DNA of 64,000 nucleotides from Phaeobacter sp. QD34_24 (GCF_028890115.1 NZ_JARCJD010000002.1:62001-126000), one strand, 5' to 3'. Positions 8,165-19,263 are shown, counted from the first letter of the stretch. The notes: a model not told the origin generated them from the letters alone. Numbers and translations: made by a program.

Positions 8165-10459
8165 ATGAAGGTTGCCTGCTTGGGAGGTGGTCCTGCGGGA
8201 CTGTATTTTGCAATCTCGATGAAGCTGCGTCAGCCGGATGCGGAAGTCACGGTCTTTGAACGCAACAAGGCCGATGACACCTTCGGCTGGGGGGTGGTCC
8301 TGTCCGATGATGCCCTTGAAAACCTGACAGAGAACGATCCCGAGAGCGCGGCTGAGATCCGCCGGAACTTTGCCTACTGGGACGATATTGCAGTTGTTCA
8401 CAAGGGCACCCGCACGGTGTCGGGCGGACATGGGTTTGCCGGTATCGGGCGCAAGAGAATGCTCCTGATCCTGCAGGAGCGGGCGCGGGCGCTGGGGGTG
8501 GATCTGCGGTTCGAAACCGAAGTTGGCCCCGCCGCCGACTATCAGAAGGACTACGATCTGGTGGTGGGCTGCGATGGGCTGAACTCCAGTGTTCGCAATG
8601 AGTTCGCCGAACACTTTAAGCCAAATATCGATGTGCGGCCCTGCAAGTTCATCTGGCTGGGCACCCATCAGAAGTTCGATGATGCCTTCACCTTTGTCTT
8701 TGAGAAGACACAACACGGATGGGTCTGGATCCATGCCTATCAGTTCGATGACGATACCGCGACGGTGATCGTGGAGTGTTCTGCCGAGACCTGGGAAAAC
8801 TGGGGCTTCGAGGGGATGAGCAAGGAAGAGATCATCCGCACCTGCGAGGAGATATTTGCCGATCACCTGGGCGGTCACAGCCTGATGTCCAATGCGGATC
8901 ACCTGCGCGGTTCGGCGGTCTGGATCAACTTCCCACGGGTGCTATGCGAGAAATGGCACCATGAAAACGTGGTGCTCTTGGGGGATGCCTCGGCAACGGC
9001 GCATTTCTCGATCGGCTCGGGCTCTCGGCTGGCCTTTGACAGCGCCATCGCCCTGGCGGAACTGCTGACCACCGAAACCTCGATGGAGCGCGCCTTTGAA
9101 CGTTACCAGGAGGAGCGGCGCCTTGATGTGCTGCGCCTGCAATCGGCGGCGCGCAACTCGCTGGAGTGGTTCGAAGAGGTCGAGCGTTATCTGGATATGG
9201 ATCCGGTCCAGTTCAACTATTCCCTGCTGACCCGCTCGCAGCGGATTTCCCATGAAAACCTGCGCCTGCGGGATCCGGATTGGCTGCAATCGGCGGAAAA
9301 ATGGTTCCAGGGTCACGCTGGCCTCTCCGCAGATGCCCCGGTGCGGGCGCCGATGTTCGCCCCCTACCGTTTGCGCGAAATGACGCTCAGCAATCGCATC
9401 GTTGTCTCTCCGATGGCGCAGTACAAGGCCCAGGATGGCTGCCCCAATGATTGGCACCTGATCCACTATGGCGAACGTGCCAAGGGCGGTGCGGGGCTGG
9501 TATACACCGAAATGACCTGCGTCAGCGCCGAAGGGCGGATCACGCCGGGCTGTCCGGGCTTGTACGCGCCCGAGCATGAGGCCGCCTGGAAGCGGCTCAC
9601 CGACTTCGTGCATGGCGAAACAGAGGCCAAGATCTGCTGCCAGATCGGGCATTCGGGGCGCAAGGGCTCTACCCAGGTCGGCTGGGAGGAGATGGATGCC
9701 CCGCTGCCCGACGGAAACTGGGATCTGGTGTCAGCCTCTGCCTTGCCATGGTCGCCGAACAACGCGACACCGCGTGAAATCACCCGAGCCGAGATGGAAG
9801 CGATCAAGGCCGAATTCGTGGTCGCTGCCGAGATGGCGGATCGGGCCGGGTTCGACATGATCGAACTTCACGCAGCCCATGGCTATCTGATCTCCTCTTT
9901 CATCTCACCCAAATCGAATGTGCGTCAGGATGAATTTGGCGGCACGCTGGAAAACCGCTTGCGCTATCCGATAGAGGTTTTTGCTGCCATGCGGGCAGTT
10001 TGGCCTGCTCAAAAACCGATGTCCGTGCGCATCTCGGCCAATGACTGGGTTGGCGACGAAGGCGTGACCCCCGAAGAGGCGGTTCAGATTGCCAAGGCGT
10101 TCTCAGACGCGGGCGCCGATATCATCGATGTTTCGGCGGGGCAAACCTCGATCGAGGCAAAACCGGTCTATGGTCGCATGTTCCAGACGCCGTTTTCGGA
10201 TCGCATCCGCAACGAGGCGGGCATTGCCACCATGGCCGTCGGCAATATCTACGAGGCGGATCACGCCAATTCGATCCTGATGGCAGGGCGCGCTGATCTG
10301 ATCTGCGTCGGGCGTCCGCATCTGGCCGATCCCTATTGGACCCTGCATGAGGCGACCAAGATCGGCGACCGTCAGGGTCTCTGGCCGCTGCCCTATGAGG
10401 CCGGTCGCGATCAGGCCTGGCGCCTTGCGGACCGCGATGCAGAGGTGATCCGGGCATGA
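8165..10459 (+). CDS. fused aryl-CoA monooxygenase / old-yellow-enzyme reductase (2-aminobenzoyl-CoA or salicylyl-CoA type)
   Basis: A 764-aa two-domain flavoprotein. Residues 1-370 are a group-A FAD monooxygenase: GGGPAGLY at residues 7-14 for the FAD dinucleotide fold, and [16 protein letters not shown] as the second FAD motif. Residues about 390-750 are an old-yellow-enzyme reductase barrel ([35 protein letters not shown]). This fusion is the hallmark of 2-aminobenzoyl-CoA monooxygenase/reductase of Azoarcus evansii, which hydroxylates then reduces the ring of the CoA thioester. Pipelines often call it salicylyl-CoA 5-hydroxylase. CGGAGGG precedes ATG 8165. The next gene overlaps by 4 bp, so it is first in an operon with beta-oxidation-like genes and a CoA ligase. 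Confidence 0.87.
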   Translation: MKVACLGGGPAGLYFAISMKLRQPDAEVTVFERNKADDTFGWGVVLSDDALENLTENDPESAAEIRRNFAYWDDIAVVHKGTRTVSGGHGFAGIGRKRMLLILQERARALGVDLRFETEVGPAADYQKDYDLVVGCDGLNSSVRNEFAEHFKPNIDVRPCKFIWLGTHQKFDDAFTFVFEKTQHGWVWIHAYQFDDDTATVIVECSAETWENWGFEGMSKEEIIRTCEEIFADHLGGHSLMSNADHLRGSAVWINFPRVLCEKWHHENVVLLGDASATAHFSIGSGSRLAFDSAIALAELLTTETSMERAFERYQEERRLDVLRLQSAARNSLEWFEEVERYLDMDPVQFNYSLLTRSQRISHENLRLRDPDWLQSAEKWFQGHAGLSADAPVRAPMFAPYRLREMTLSNRIVVSPMAQYKAQDGCPNDWHLIHYGERAKGGAGLVYTEMTCVSAEGRITPGCPGLYAPEHEAAWKRLTDFVHGETEAKICCQIGHSGRKGSTQVGWEEMDAPLPDGNWDLVSASALPWSPNNATPREITRAEMEAIKAEFVVAAEMADRAGFDMIELHAAHGYLISSFISPKSNVRQDEFGGTLENRLRYPIEVFAAMRAVWPAQKPMSVRISANDWVGDEGVTPEEAVQIAKAFSDAGADIIDVSAGQTSIEAKPVYGRMFQTPFSDRIRNEAGIATMAVGNIYEADHANSILMAGRADLICVGRPHLADPYWTLHEATKIGDRQGLWPLPYEAGRDQAWRLADRDAEVIRA

Positions 10460-11211
10460 GTGTTGCGGGCAAACATGTGGTGATCAGCGGTGGTGGATCT
10501 GGCGTCGGAGCCGAACTGGCGGCGCGATTTGCCCGTGAGGGCGCCCGCGTCACCATTCTGGGTCGCCGTATGGCGCCGCTGGAGCAGGTGGCGTCCGACG
10601 TTTCAGCCTTGCCGCTTGCCTGTGATGTGACTGATCATGCTGCGGTCGCGCTGGCCCTCGAGGAGGCCGTGTCAAAGAATGGCCCCGTTGCCATCGCCCT
10701 TGCCAATGCGGGGGCGGCCCCTTCAAAACCGTTCGACCGGATGACGGCCGCGGATTTCGGGGATGCGCTCTCGGTCAATCTGGCCGGGGTCTTCAACCTG
10801 TGGCAGGCGGCTCTGCCGGGGATGAAGCAGGTGGGATGGGGGCGGATGATTGCCATCGCCTCGACCGCGGGTCTGAAAGGATATCCATATGTGTCAGGCT
10901 ATTGCGCGGCAAAACATGGGGTGCTGGGGCTGACGCGCGCACTGGCGGTAGAGCTGGCCCGCACCGGCATTACCGTGAATGCGATCTGTCCGGGTTTCAT
11001 TGAAACCCCGCTTTTGCAAAGATCGGTGGATAATATCGTCGCCAAGACCGGCATGACGGCTGAACAGGCGGAGAAGTCCTTGCGCTCTGGCAATCCGCAG
11101 GGGCGGTTCATCCAGCCTGCCGAGGTTGCCGAGGCCGCGCTTTGGCTCTCTAGCGAAGGGGCTGCATCCGTCAACGGTTCGGCCCTGCCCATTACCGGAG
11201 GAGAGATCTGA
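10456..11211 (+). CDS. short-chain dehydrogenase/reductase of the aryl-CoA cluster
   Basis: A 251-aa classical SDR: glycine-rich SGGGSGVG at residues 11-18 for NAD(P), NAG motif in LANAGAA, and catalytic Tyr149-x3-Lys153 in YCAAK. The probable role is a hydroxyacyl-CoA dehydrogenase step in the beta-oxidation-like breakdown of the dearomatised ring; the exact substrate is not readable from sequence. It starts with ATGA overlapping the monooxygenase stop, which indicates translational coupling. Confidence 0.85.
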   Translation: MSVAGKHVVISGGGSGVGAELAARFAREGARVTILGRRMAPLEQVASDVSALPLACDVTDHAAVALALEEAVSKNGPVAIALANAGAAPSKPFDRMTAADFGDALSVNLAGVFNLWQAALPGMKQVGWGRMIAIASTAGLKGYPYVSGYCAAKHGVLGLTRALAVELARTGITVNAICPGFIETPLLQRSVDNIVAKTGMTAEQAEKSLRSGNPQGRFIQPAEVAEAALWLSSEGAASVNGSALPITGGEI

Positions 11212-11214
11212 CCC

Positions 11215-11670
11215 GTGCCTGAGACTTCAAAAGACAGATTGCGGCTATGGTTACGGGTGCTGAAGGCAACCCGTGCCGTGGAAAGCGAAATCCGCGAGAA
11301 CCTGCGTCGGGACTTTGCAACCACGCTGCCGCGCTTTGATGTGATGGCGGCATTGGTCCAGCACGAGGAGGGGCTGAAGATGAGCCAGCTCTCGGGCGTG
11401 CTGAAGGTCTCCAATGGCAATGTCACCGGCATCATCGAACGGCTGGTCGAGGATGGTCACGTCCAGCGCGCACCGGTGCCGGGGGATCGCCGGGCGAGCC
11501 TTGTGCGGATGACCGATCAGGGGCGCGCAGAGTTTGCGCGCCAGGCGACCGCCCATGAAGGCTGGATCGACCAGATGTTTGCGGATGTCTCCCCGGATGC
11601 CGCCCAAGCCATGGCAGAGGCGCTGGATGCGGTGGCTCGCCGACTGGAAAACAAGGAAAAGAACGGATGA
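11215..11670 (+). CDS. MarR-family transcriptional regulator
   Basis: A 151-aa winged-helix protein with the MarR fold: an N-terminal helical dimerisation region, then [24 protein letters not shown] (recognition helix region, about residues 62-85) and the wing [12 protein letters not shown]. It starts at GTG 11215, three bases after the SDR stop, with GGAGGAG upstream. Its position inside the cluster and the symmetric operator in front of the first gene suggest it represses the operon and is induced by an aryl-CoA intermediate. Other MarR proteins of aromatic clusters behave this way; here it is inference. Confidence 0.9.
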   Translation: MPETSKDRLRLWLRVLKATRAVESEIRENLRRDFATTLPRFDVMAALVQHEEGLKMSQLSGVLKVSNGNVTGIIERLVEDGHVQRAPVPGDRRASLVRMTDQGRAEFARQATAHEGWIDQMFADVSPDAAQAMAEALDAVARRLENKEKNG

Positions 11671-12470
11671 TTTCAACGGATACCAAACATTTCCTGTGCA
11701 GCGTCGAGGATGGCATCGCGACGGTGTCGCTCGACCGCCCCGAACGCAAGAACCCGCTGACCTTTGACAGCTATGCCGAGCTGCGCGACTGGTTCCGCGC
11801 CCTGCACTATGACGATGATATCAAGGCGGTGGTCTTCGCCTCCAATGGTGGCAACTTCAGCTCCGGCGGCGATGTTCATGATATTATTGGTCCTTTAACC
11901 AAGATGAACATGAAAGAGCTGCTGGCCTTTACCCGCATGACCGGGGATCTGGTGAAGGCGATTGTGAACTGCGGCAAACCGGTGATTGCCGCCATCGATG
12001 GGATCTGCGTGGGCGCGGGGGCGATCATCGCCATGGCCTCGGATCTGAGGATCGCAACGCCTGAAGCGAAGACCGCCTTCCTGTTCACCCGCGTCGGCCT
12101 TGCTGGCTGCGATATGGGCGCCTGCGCCATCCTGCCCCGGATCATCGGGCAGGGGCGTGCGGCGGAACTTCTCTACACCGGTCGCTCCATGAGCGCCGAA
12201 GAGGGCGCCGCCTGGGGGTTCCACAACAAGCTGGTTGCGGCGGATGAACTGGCGGCAGAGGCGCGCGCCTGGGCCACGCGCATCGCGGCGGGGCCGAATT
12301 TCGGGCACATGATGACCAAGACCATGCTGGCGCAGGAATGGTCGATGTCGATTGAGCAGGCGATCGAGGCCGAAGCCCAGGCGCAGGCGATCTGCATGCA
12401 GACAGCCGACTTTGAGCGCGCCTACCATGCCTTTGTAAACAAGGAAAAACCTGTCTTCGAAGGTGACTGA
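11667..12470 (+). CDS. enoyl-CoA hydratase/isomerase-family protein
   Basis: A 267-aa crotonase-fold protein. [16 protein letters not shown] gives the N-terminal signature, [12 protein letters not shown] is the CoA/oxyanion-hole loop, and [20 protein letters not shown] holds the second oxyanion-hole segment. In this operon it probably hydrates or hydrolyses an unsaturated or cyclic acyl-CoA made after ring reduction. ATG 11667 overlaps the MarR stop (ATGA). An intrinsic terminator follows the gene. Confidence 0.88.
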   Translation: MISTDTKHFLCSVEDGIATVSLDRPERKNPLTFDSYAELRDWFRALHYDDDIKAVVFASNGGNFSSGGDVHDIIGPLTKMNMKELLAFTRMTGDLVKAIVNCGKPVIAAIDGICVGAGAIIAMASDLRIATPEAKTAFLFTRVGLAGCDMGACAILPRIIGQGRAAELLYTGRSMSAEEGAAWGFHNKLVAADELAAEARAWATRIAAGPNFGHMMTKTMLAQEWSMSIEQAIEAEAQAQAICMQTADFERAYHAFVNKEKPVFEGD

Positions 12471-12477
12471 GACGACC

Positions 12478-12507
12478 CGCCCGCCAAGCCATCTTGGCGG
12501 GCGTTTT
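12478..12507 (+). terminator. intrinsic terminator inside the aryl-CoA cluster
   Basis: An 11-bp perfect stem CGCCCGCCAAG (12478-12488) / CTTGGCGGGCG (12493-12503) with loop CCAT, followed by TTTT. It stands 8 bp after the enoyl-CoA hydratase stop and before the acyl-CoA dehydrogenase. The last two cluster genes must therefore be expressed by readthrough or from their own promoter. Confidence 0.85.
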
Positions 12508-12550
12508 ATCAAGAATGGGCTGCATAAGACAGCCAACAGGGAGTGCAACC

Positions 12551-13711
12551 ATGGCGGATCAGACATTTCTGAACTGGCCCTTTTTCGAGGATCGCCACAG
12601 GCAGCTGGCCGCGGATCTTGAGGCCTGGGCCAAAGGAAACCTGGGCGGGATAGACCATTCCGACACCGACGCGGCCTGCCGGGCGCTGGTTTCGGCGCTG
12701 GGCCAGGGCGGCTGGGCGCGGTATTCCGGCGCTCAAGAGGGCGAGATCCTGGATGTTCGCAGCCTGTGCCTGATCCGAGAGACGCTGGCGCGTCACGATG
12801 GGCTTGCCGACTTTGCCTTTGCCATGCAAGGCCTTGGAACCGGGGCGATTTCTCTGTTTGGGAGTGCGGAACAGCAGGCGGAGTGGCTGCCATTGACGCG
12901 ATCCGGGCAGGCGATTTCGGCTTTTGCCCTCACGGAACCGCAATCTGGTTCGGATGTGGCAAATTCCACCATGACAGCGACCCTGGATGGTGATGATTAT
13001 GTATTAAATGGAGAAAAGACCTGGATCTCTAACGGTGGGATTGCGGACGTTTATACGCTGTTTGCCCGCACTGGAGAGGGGACAGGTGCCAAGGGGCTGT
13101 CGGCCTTTATCGTGCCTGCGGGTCTGCCGGGGTTTGAGGTGGTCGAACGCCAGCAGGTGATCGCCCCGCATCCGCTTGCGACGCTGCGCTTCACCGATTG
13201 CCGCATTCCAAAAAGCGCGATGATCGGCGCGCCGGGGCAGGGGTTCCGCATCGCCATGTCGGTGTTGGATGTGTTCCGCTCTACCGTGGCCGCCGCCGCG
13301 CTTGGCTTTGCCCGCCGCGCCCTGGACGAGGCCTTGGCGCGGGTGACCTCCCGTCAGGTGCAGGGGGCACCGTTGTTCGATCTGCAGATGGTGCAGGGGC
13401 ATATCGCCGACATGGCGCTGGATGTGGATGCCGCCGCGCTGCTGGTCTACCGCGCCGCCTGGACCAAGGATTCCGGTGCCGCCCGCGTGACCCGCGAGGC
13501 TGCGATGGCGAAACTGTTCTCCACCGATCAGGCTCAGCAGGTCATCGACAGGGCGGTGCAGCTGCATGGCGGTGATGGTGTGCGACACGGTCAGAAGGTG
13601 GAGGAACTCTACCGTGATATCCGCGCCCTGCGCATCTACGAGGGCGCATCGGACGTGCAGCGGGTGGTGATTGCACGCCAGACCCTTGGCGCCTTTCAGG
13701 AGGGGAAGTGA
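12551..13711 (+). CDS. acyl-CoA dehydrogenase of the aryl-CoA cluster
   Basis: A 386-aa FAD acyl-CoA dehydrogenase: [14 protein letters not shown] is the first family signature (flavin contact), WISNGG follows, and [34 protein letters not shown] is the C-terminal FAD/active-site signature read in pieces. It probably oxidises a cyclic or opened-ring acyl-CoA in the same pathway. I chose ATG 12551 because GGGAG lies just upstream; an in-frame ATG at 12494 would place the start inside the terminator hairpin. It overlaps the next gene's alternative start. Confidence 0.88.
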   Translation: MADQTFLNWPFFEDRHRQLAADLEAWAKGNLGGIDHSDTDAACRALVSALGQGGWARYSGAQEGEILDVRSLCLIRETLARHDGLADFAFAMQGLGTGAISLFGSAEQQAEWLPLTRSGQAISAFALTEPQSGSDVANSTMTATLDGDDYVLNGEKTWISNGGIADVYTLFARTGEGTGAKGLSAFIVPAGLPGFEVVERQQVIAPHPLATLRFTDCRIPKSAMIGAPGQGFRIAMSVLDVFRSTVAAAALGFARRALDEALARVTSRQVQGAPLFDLQMVQGHIADMALDVDAAALLVYRAAWTKDSGAARVTREAAMAKLFSTDQAQQVIDRAVQLHGGDGVRHGQKVEELYRDIRALRIYEGASDVQRVVIARQTLGAFQEGK

Positions 13712-13713
13712 TC

Positions 13714-15327
13714 ATGCTGGGACCGACGGCACATATCGATACTTTCACCCGGGACAACCTGCCGCCAGATGATCAGTGGCCCGAGTTCCTGCTGGATGGG
13801 TTCGACTACCCGGATCATCTGAACGCGGCGGTAGAGCTGACCGATGCCATGGTCGACAAGGGCTTTGGCGATCACACCGCCCTGATCGGCAACGGGCGGC
13901 GGCGCACGTACAAGGAGCTGTCGGACTGGACCAACCGTCTGGCCAATGTGCTGACCGAGGATCTGGGCGTCAAACCGGGCAACCGGGTGCTGATCCGCTC
14001 GGCCAACAACCCGGCCATGGTGGCCTGCTGGCTGGCGGCGACCAAGGCGGGTGCTGTGGTGGTCAACACCATGCCGATGCTGCGCGCGGGGGAATTGTCG
14101 GCCATCGTCGACAAGGCCGAGATCACCCATGCGCTCTGTGATACCCGACTGATGGATGAACTGGTCTCCTGCGCCAAGACCTCTGAGTTCCTGACCTCGG
14201 TGGTGGGCTTTGACGGCACTTCCAACCACGATGCGGAACTGGACCGGCTGGCGCTGGAAAAACCCGTCACCTATGAGGCGGTGAAGACGGGCCGCGATGA
14301 TGTGGCTCTATTGGGCTTCACCTCCGGCACCACCGGATCGCCCAAGGCCACCATGCATTTCCACCGGGATCTTCTGATCATCGCCGACGGCTATGCCCGC
14401 GAAGTGCTGGACGTGCAGCCCGAGGATATCTTTGTCGGCTCGCCGCCCCTGGCTTTCACCTTTGGACTTGGGGGGCTTGCGATCTTCCCCTTGCGGTTTG
14501 GCGCTGCAGCAACCCTGCTGGAAAATGCATCGCCCCCGAACCTTATCGAGATCATCGAGAAGTATAAGGCCACCGTCTGCTTTACTGCGCCGACCGCCTA
14601 TCGCGTGATGCTGCGCGCGATGGAGGAGGGGGCGGACCTCTCCTCTCTGCGTGCTGCCGTGTCCGCCGGGGAGACCCTGCCTGCGCCGGTCTACGAGGAA
14701 TGGATGGCAAAGACCGGAAAGCCGATGCTGGATGGGATCGGTGCCACCGAGATGCTGCATATCTTCATCTCCAACCGCTTTGATGATCACAAACCGGCCT
14801 GCACCGGAAAACCCGTGTCGGGCTACCAGGTGCGGGTGCTGGACGTGGCGGGCATTGAGGCGCCGCGTGGGGAAATCGGCCGCCTTGCGGTCAAGGGGCC
14901 AACCGGGTGCCGCTACATGGCGGATGACCGCCAGGCGACCTATGTACAGGACGGCTGGAACGTCACCGGCGACAGTTTCATGATGGACGCGGAGGGCTAC
15001 CTGCATTTTGCCGCCCGCAACGACGATATGATCATCTCCTCGGGCTACAATATCGCGGGCCCCGAGGTGGAGGCCGCGCTGCTGTCCCACGAGGCGGTGG
15101 CCGAATGCGCCGTCATCGGTGCTGCGGATGAGGCCCGCGGTCAGATCGTCGAGGCGCATGTGGTGCTGACGCCGGCGCATGTGCCGTCAGACGCGCTGGT
15201 CAAGCTGTTGCAAGACCATGTGAAATCCACCATCGCACCGTACAAGTACCCGCGCTCCGTGGTTTTCACCAAGGCCCTGCCCAAGACGGAAACCGGCAAG
15301 ATCCAGCGGTTCCGCCTGAAGGCGTAG
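13714..15327 (+). CDS. aryl-CoA ligase (2-aminobenzoate/benzoate-CoA ligase family)
   Basis: A 537-aa AMP-forming ligase that would activate an aromatic acid to its CoA ester, the entry step of this pathway. The P-loop-like motif GFTSGTTGSPKATMH lies near residue 200. GIGATEMLHIFIS is close to the signature of benzoate- and 2-aminobenzoate-CoA ligases, and the C-terminal KTETGKIQR carries the catalytic lysine. ATG 13714 is preferred over GTG 13708 because AGGAGG (13699-13704) is better spaced. By homology with the Azoarcus evansii cluster the substrate is probably 2-aminobenzoate; benzoate or salicylate are alternatives. Confidence 0.85.
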   Translation: MLGPTAHIDTFTRDNLPPDDQWPEFLLDGFDYPDHLNAAVELTDAMVDKGFGDHTALIGNGRRRTYKELSDWTNRLANVLTEDLGVKPGNRVLIRSANNPAMVACWLAATKAGAVVVNTMPMLRAGELSAIVDKAEITHALCDTRLMDELVSCAKTSEFLTSVVGFDGTSNHDAELDRLALEKPVTYEAVKTGRDDVALLGFTSGTTGSPKATMHFHRDLLIIADGYAREVLDVQPEDIFVGSPPLAFTFGLGGLAIFPLRFGAAATLLENASPPNLIEIIEKYKATVCFTAPTAYRVMLRAMEEGADLSSLRAAVSAGETLPAPVYEEWMAKTGKPMLDGIGATEMLHIFISNRFDDHKPACTGKPVSGYQVRVLDVAGIEAPRGEIGRLAVKGPTGCRYMADDRQATYVQDGWNVTGDSFMMDAEGYLHFAARNDDMIISSGYNIAGPEVEAALLSHEAVAECAVIGAADEARGQIVEAHVVLTPAHVPSDALVKLLQDHVKSTIAPYKYPRSVVFTKALPKTETGKIQRFRLKA

Positions 15328-15454
15328 ACCATTGGTGGTGCCTGTCTTTCACGGGCGGGCACCGAAGAAATCCTTGGCATGTTTGGACTTGTACTTGGTC
15401 ATGAATCACGCTACGTCCTGCGCCACACCACAAAGACCTTGGTTCAAGGCAGAA

Positions 15455-15528
15455 GGCGAGTTGGCGGAGTGGTGACGCAGCGGATTGCAAATCCGTGTAC
15501 ACCGGTTCGATTCCGGTACTCGCCTCCA
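15455..15528 (+). tRNA. tRNA-Cys (anticodon GCA)
   Basis: Seven-base acceptor GGCGAGT (15455-15461) pairs with ACTCGCC (15518-15524), followed by discriminator T and encoded CCA. The anticodon loop TTGCAAA gives anticodon GCA on a 5-bp stem (one G-U), and the T arm is ACCGG-TTCGATT-CCGGT. The U discriminator is right for cysteine. Confidence 0.97.
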
Positions 15529-15609
15529 CACCTCAATCAGAGATTCAGCCGATATGGCAGCCAATGGAGCGCCTGCGCGCGATCTCGGGCTGTTGTTGCA
15601 CCGTACAGG

Positions 15610-18117
15610 TTACGCCGCGTGGAGGTGTTTCAGGTCGCGCTGTTTCAGCGGCAGGCGGGCCAGTTCGCCGTAGGTCCGCAGGACCTTGCGGCGCCCGGCC
15701 TTGGCCGTCATGCCTTGTGTTTTTGCCAATGCGGGAAACAGCTCGAACAGCTCGCGCATGTTGTCCGGAGATAGGCCGCGGATGGCCTCGGGGCCGGGCC
15801 AGAAGGTCTCGGTCGCGATGCCCTCGGCAAAGACGACCTCGTGGCGTTCGGTCATCAGGTGCACATAGGTGACCCCGCGGTGCGGCGAGACCAGTTGACG
15901 ACAGTTGGGATCAAGGCCCGACAGCATCTTGGCCGAAACAAAGCTTTCCCCGAAGGCCACGTCGCGTTCAAAGGTGCTGCTGTTGACCAGCAGCCGGTGC
16001 TGAGGAGACAGCAACATGGGCCGCTTGGGCGCAAGCAGGCTGTGGGGGCGCAGGCGGTAGGGGCGCAAATGCGAGCGCCGGGCGAGTTCCTCCGGGCTGA
16101 GCGTGCGCTTGCCGACCCAGATCACCGGTTGCAACCCGTTGTCCGCCGTTTGCAGCATGTCGCCCACCTGGATCTGCCCGGCGGGTACAGTGCCGCGATC
16201 GGTCGTCAGCCGAACGTCGGGTGTGAAACAGGGAATGCCGGCCGAAAACAGCTGCGCGTGGGTGGTGATCTGCCCAGGTGCCACACCGGTGAGCACCAAC
16301 TGTTCACCGCCGGGGAAGGACAGCAGCGCATTACCAAAGCCATCGTCGGAAACAGACACATCGCTGGTGCGGACGGCACCGCCGGGGCCGGAGCCTCCGG
16401 TCAGCTCGGACACATCAAGCTGGTCATTGTAGAATGTGTCGGCGTCATCGTCGCCAAGATCGAAGTCCTTGATGGTATCGACGCCGCCCGAGGCGGTCAG
16501 CACAACCTGGTCGTAGTCGGCGCCGGTATAGATCACATCATCTCCGGCGCCCATCCGGATGGTGTCATCCCCTGCGCCTGCGTTGATCTCGACACCGGCG
16601 CTATCGGCAGAGGCATCGACGACATCCGCCTGATCGGTCAGGTCGAGCGCTTCGATTTCCGAGAAGGTGATGGTATCCGCGCCATCGGTGATGGTGCCGG
16701 CCTCATCGCCCGTATAGGTGACAGAAACGCCGGTGGTTACGGCGGTCAGATCGACCTTGTCGAAGTCGATCCCGGCCTCGCCACCGGTCAGCGTGTCATT
16801 GCCGAAGCCATCCGACATCTGGAAGAGGTCCGCATCCGCCTCGCCGAACATCAGATCGTCGCCCGCGCCGCCGATCAGCAGGTCGTTGTGGTTGCCGCCG
16901 TAAAGCGTGTCATTGCCATCGCCGCCATCCAGCGTGTCGTTACCGTCGGTGGCCACGATGCTGTCGTTGCCGACGCCACCAACAAGGCTGTCGTCGCCAG
17001 CCGAGTTTCGCAGCGTATCGTCACCCTCGCCACCTAGTAGGGTGTCGTTGCCAATACCCGTGGTCAGATAGTCGTCGCCCGCGCCGCCTTCGATATAATC
17101 GTCGCCTTCGCCGCCCGCGATGGTATCGCCGCCGTCTCCCCCCATCATGGTGTCATTGCCGACGCCGCCATCCATGACGTCATCGCCGTCGCCGCCATCC
17201 AGACTATCGTTACCCTCTTCGCCGAACAGGGAGTCATTGCCGCCCTGGCCATAAACGACGTCATCGCCATCGCCGCCCAGGATCGTATCCGCGCCCTGTT
17301 CGATGACAGTCACGACAGCGTCGTCGATCAGATCGCCAGACAGTGTGAAACCGGACAGGCCGACGCGGGTCTGCAGGGTGAACTCGATAGAGGAGCGGTC
17401 TTCGAATTGGGCAGAGAACCAGGCATCCTGGTCCGTATACATGTTCGCTTCGGTGCCGGTGGCGGTGACCATGTTGCCATCGGTCGCGGTGTTCAGCGAA
17501 GAATCGGACGAGACCCCGAAGGAGGTGAAACTGTTGCCATCGACGATGACGGCTTCCGGGTCGCTGTGACCGCCGCTGCGGTTGTCATCGACGTCGTTGA
17601 AGGTGGCGGTGGAGTTCAGGTAGACGGGATCGCCGGTGGTAGGATCAAAGAACTCAAGCCGGAAGGTGGCGCGGTCCCCGGACTGGTCGCCATCCAGAAG
17701 GATCTCTGCCCCTTCAGCGTATCCGAATTCGACCAGAAGGTTGGGGTTGTCCTTTTCGACCAGGATCAGCCGCCCCCAGACGGTGCTGCCATCGGGTAGT
17801 GTGGCGACGTCGCGAAAGACAGCACTGTCCCCGGCAGAGCCGAGGAAACCATCGTGGGACACGCTTTCGATGTTGTTGATATCCAGGACCAGCGGGCTGG
17901 CATCGACGCCTTGATCAAAGCCGTCGCCCATGTCGCCATAGATGACATCATTCCCGGCACCGCCGTCGATGACATCATCACCTTCTTCACCAGCAACCGT
18001 GTCGTCACCGCGTGCGGCGTCGATCGTATCGTTGCCGGTGCTGCCGCCCAGAATGTCTGCTCGGTTGGTGCCGGTGAGGCTGGCAACAAGGTCATCTACC
18101 CACTCTGGTCGGGTCAT
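15610..18117 (-). CDS. RTX calcium-binding protein with C-terminal Hint domain
   Basis: An 835-aa predicted secreted protein. There is no Sec signal peptide; glycine/aspartate nonapeptides of the GGxGxDxx type occur near residues 15-65 and in a long block about 280-440, binding Ca2+ outside the cell. Between them is a non-repeat domain (about 70-270). The last 200 residues form a Hint-type (intein/hedgehog-like) domain beginning at [10 protein letters not shown] and containing [10 protein letters not shown] and SPQHRLLV. Such proteins are common in roseobacters and are expected to leave by a type I system; no such system is encoded nearby. The repeats make long false ORFs on the other strand. 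Confidence 0.88.
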   Translation of the reverse strand: MTRPEWVDDLVASLTGTNRADILGGSTGNDTIDAARGDDTVAGEEGDDVIDGGAGNDVIYGDMGDGFDQGVDASPLVLDINNIESVSHDGFLGSAGDSAVFRDVATLPDGSTVWGRLILVEKDNPNLLVEFGYAEGAEILLDGDQSGDRATFRLEFFDPTTGDPVYLNSTATFNDVDDNRSGGHSDPEAVIVDGNSFTSFGVSSDSSLNTATDGNMVTATGTEANMYTDQDAWFSAQFEDRSSIEFTLQTRVGLSGFTLSGDLIDDAVVTVIEQGADTILGGDGDDVVYGQGGNDSLFGEEGNDSLDGGDGDDVMDGGVGNDTMMGGDGGDTIAGGEGDDYIEGGAGDDYLTTGIGNDTLLGGEGDDTLRNSAGDDSLVGGVGNDSIVATDGNDTLDGGDGNDTLYGGNHNDLLIGGAGDDLMFGEADADLFQMSDGFGNDTLTGGEAGIDFDKVDLTAVTTGVSVTYTGDEAGTITDGADTITFSEIEALDLTDQADVVDASADSAGVEINAGAGDDTIRMGAGDDVIYTGADYDQVVLTASGGVDTIKDFDLGDDDADTFYNDQLDVSELTGGSGPGGAVRTSDVSVSDDGFGNALLSFPGGEQLVLTGVAPGQITTHAQLFSAGIPCFTPDVRLTTDRGTVPAGQIQVGDMLQTADNGLQPVIWVGKRTLSPEELARRSHLRPYRLRPHSLLAPKRPMLLSPQHRLLVNSSTFERDVAFGESFVSAKMLSGLDPNCRQLVSPHRGVTYVHLMTERHEVVFAEGIATETFWPGPEAIRGLSPDNMRELFELFPALAKTQGMTAKAGRRKVLRTYGELARLPLKQRDLKHLHAA

Positions 18118-18363
18118 GGCGTCATCTCGATCCTGATACTCGTTCGACGGCAGCCGGACGCGAAAGGGGAGAGCTTTGTGACCCGGAGTGCCGAACGTCA
18201 GGGGTATACCAATGGCTATAATGAAGAGTGAATCTTCGGTTGCCGTGGCAAATCGAGAAAAGAGAAATGTGATAAAAATTTAGGAATATTGATGGTTTAC
18301 ATGTGCCGCTCTGCGCTGGCGTGGCTTTGCCGGGCAGGATGTGCAGGATGAAGGGGGGCGAGC

Positions 18364-19062
18364 CTAGAGAGCCTGGTCGGTTCTGGAAATCGCTGCGGCG
18401 ATCAGCTGTGCCGTTCCCGGCAATTGGCCAAGGACAGGCAGCACCTGCCCGGCAAAACCGGCGGCTGTCAGGGCGTCGGGGATGTCCTGGCGGACGTGAT
18501 CGCCGCTTTGGGCAAAGAAGGGCAGGCACAGCGTATGGGCGGGCAGGCTGCGCGCGATCTCCTCGATCCCTGGAGCTTGTTCCACATAGGCCGGTTCGAT
18601 CCTTGCGCCCGGCAATAGCGCGGCCAGACGCGCCGCGAATGTCTGGGCGGATTCGGCGGCCTTGGGGCCACGGGCAGAGCCATGCGCGGCCAGCAGTACC
18701 GTGGCATTGGCCTCGCTCCACCCGGTTTCCTGCTGCGCCTGCTGAATGGCCTGGGCGGCCAGGCGCGGCAGGTCGGGGTCAAGGCCAAAGGGGCAGGCCA
18801 GATGGTAGCTGCGTCCCTTCAGGCGTTCGGGCAGCACCTTGGCGGTGAACCATCCGCGGGCCATGAAGAAGGGATAGATCACGGCATCCTCTTCCATCAC
18901 GCTCTCCAGCTTTCCGGAACTGGACAGCGTGGCCGATCGCACCTCCCAACCGAGCAGATGGCCGCTGACCTCCTGTGCCAGGGCGGCAAGCGCCCGTTCG
19001 GGCGGCTCGGGGGCGGAGGGTTGTCCGTGGGCGGTCAGGATCGCCGTTTTTCTGGCGGGCAT
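18364..19062 (-). CDS. CbiX/SirB-like chelatase-fold protein
   Basis: A 232-aa protein with two similar halves, each opening with a strand followed by a histidine loop: ILTAHGQP at residues 8-15 and LLAAHGSARGP near 123-133. The AHGS motif and overall size fit the CbiX/SirB family of class II chelatases, which insert Co or Fe into sirohydrochlorin-type rings. No tetrapyrrole genes are adjacent, so the true substrate is open. There is no clear Shine-Dalgarno before ATG 19062. The 246 bp between this gene's end and the start of the RTX gene (18118-18363) should hold the RTX promoter. Confidence 0.75.
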   Translation of the reverse strand: MPARKTAILTAHGQPSAPEPPERALAALAQEVSGHLLGWEVRSATLSSSGKLESVMEEDAVIYPFFMARGWFTAKVLPERLKGRSYHLACPFGLDPDLPRLAAQAIQQAQQETGWSEANATVLLAAHGSARGPKAAESAQTFAARLAALLPGARIEPAYVEQAPGIEEIARSLPAHTLCLPFFAQSGDHVRQDIPDALTAAGFAGQVLPVLGQLPGTAQLIAAAISRTDQAL

Positions 19063-19263
19063 GTGCTGTGGCTTTCAGGTCGGTACGGCAATTCGGGCGG
19101 CAAAGCGCGGGCGGGTCTCTGCGCCAGTCAAAGACGAAACAACAAGGATACGCAAGCCGGGCCGGATCGGATCAATGCCGACATGATATTCTCCGGAATT
19201 TCCTTTTTGCAGAACAGTTTTTGCCAAAGGTCCGGTTCAAGGCAGGGGCGTAAAAGAAGGTGG

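Noticed and set aside
16800-17300. Regularly spaced short repeats that could be taken for a CRISPR or DNA repeat array
   Set aside because: They are codons for RTX nonapeptides in frame; the repeat unit is a 27-bp coding period with variable bases.
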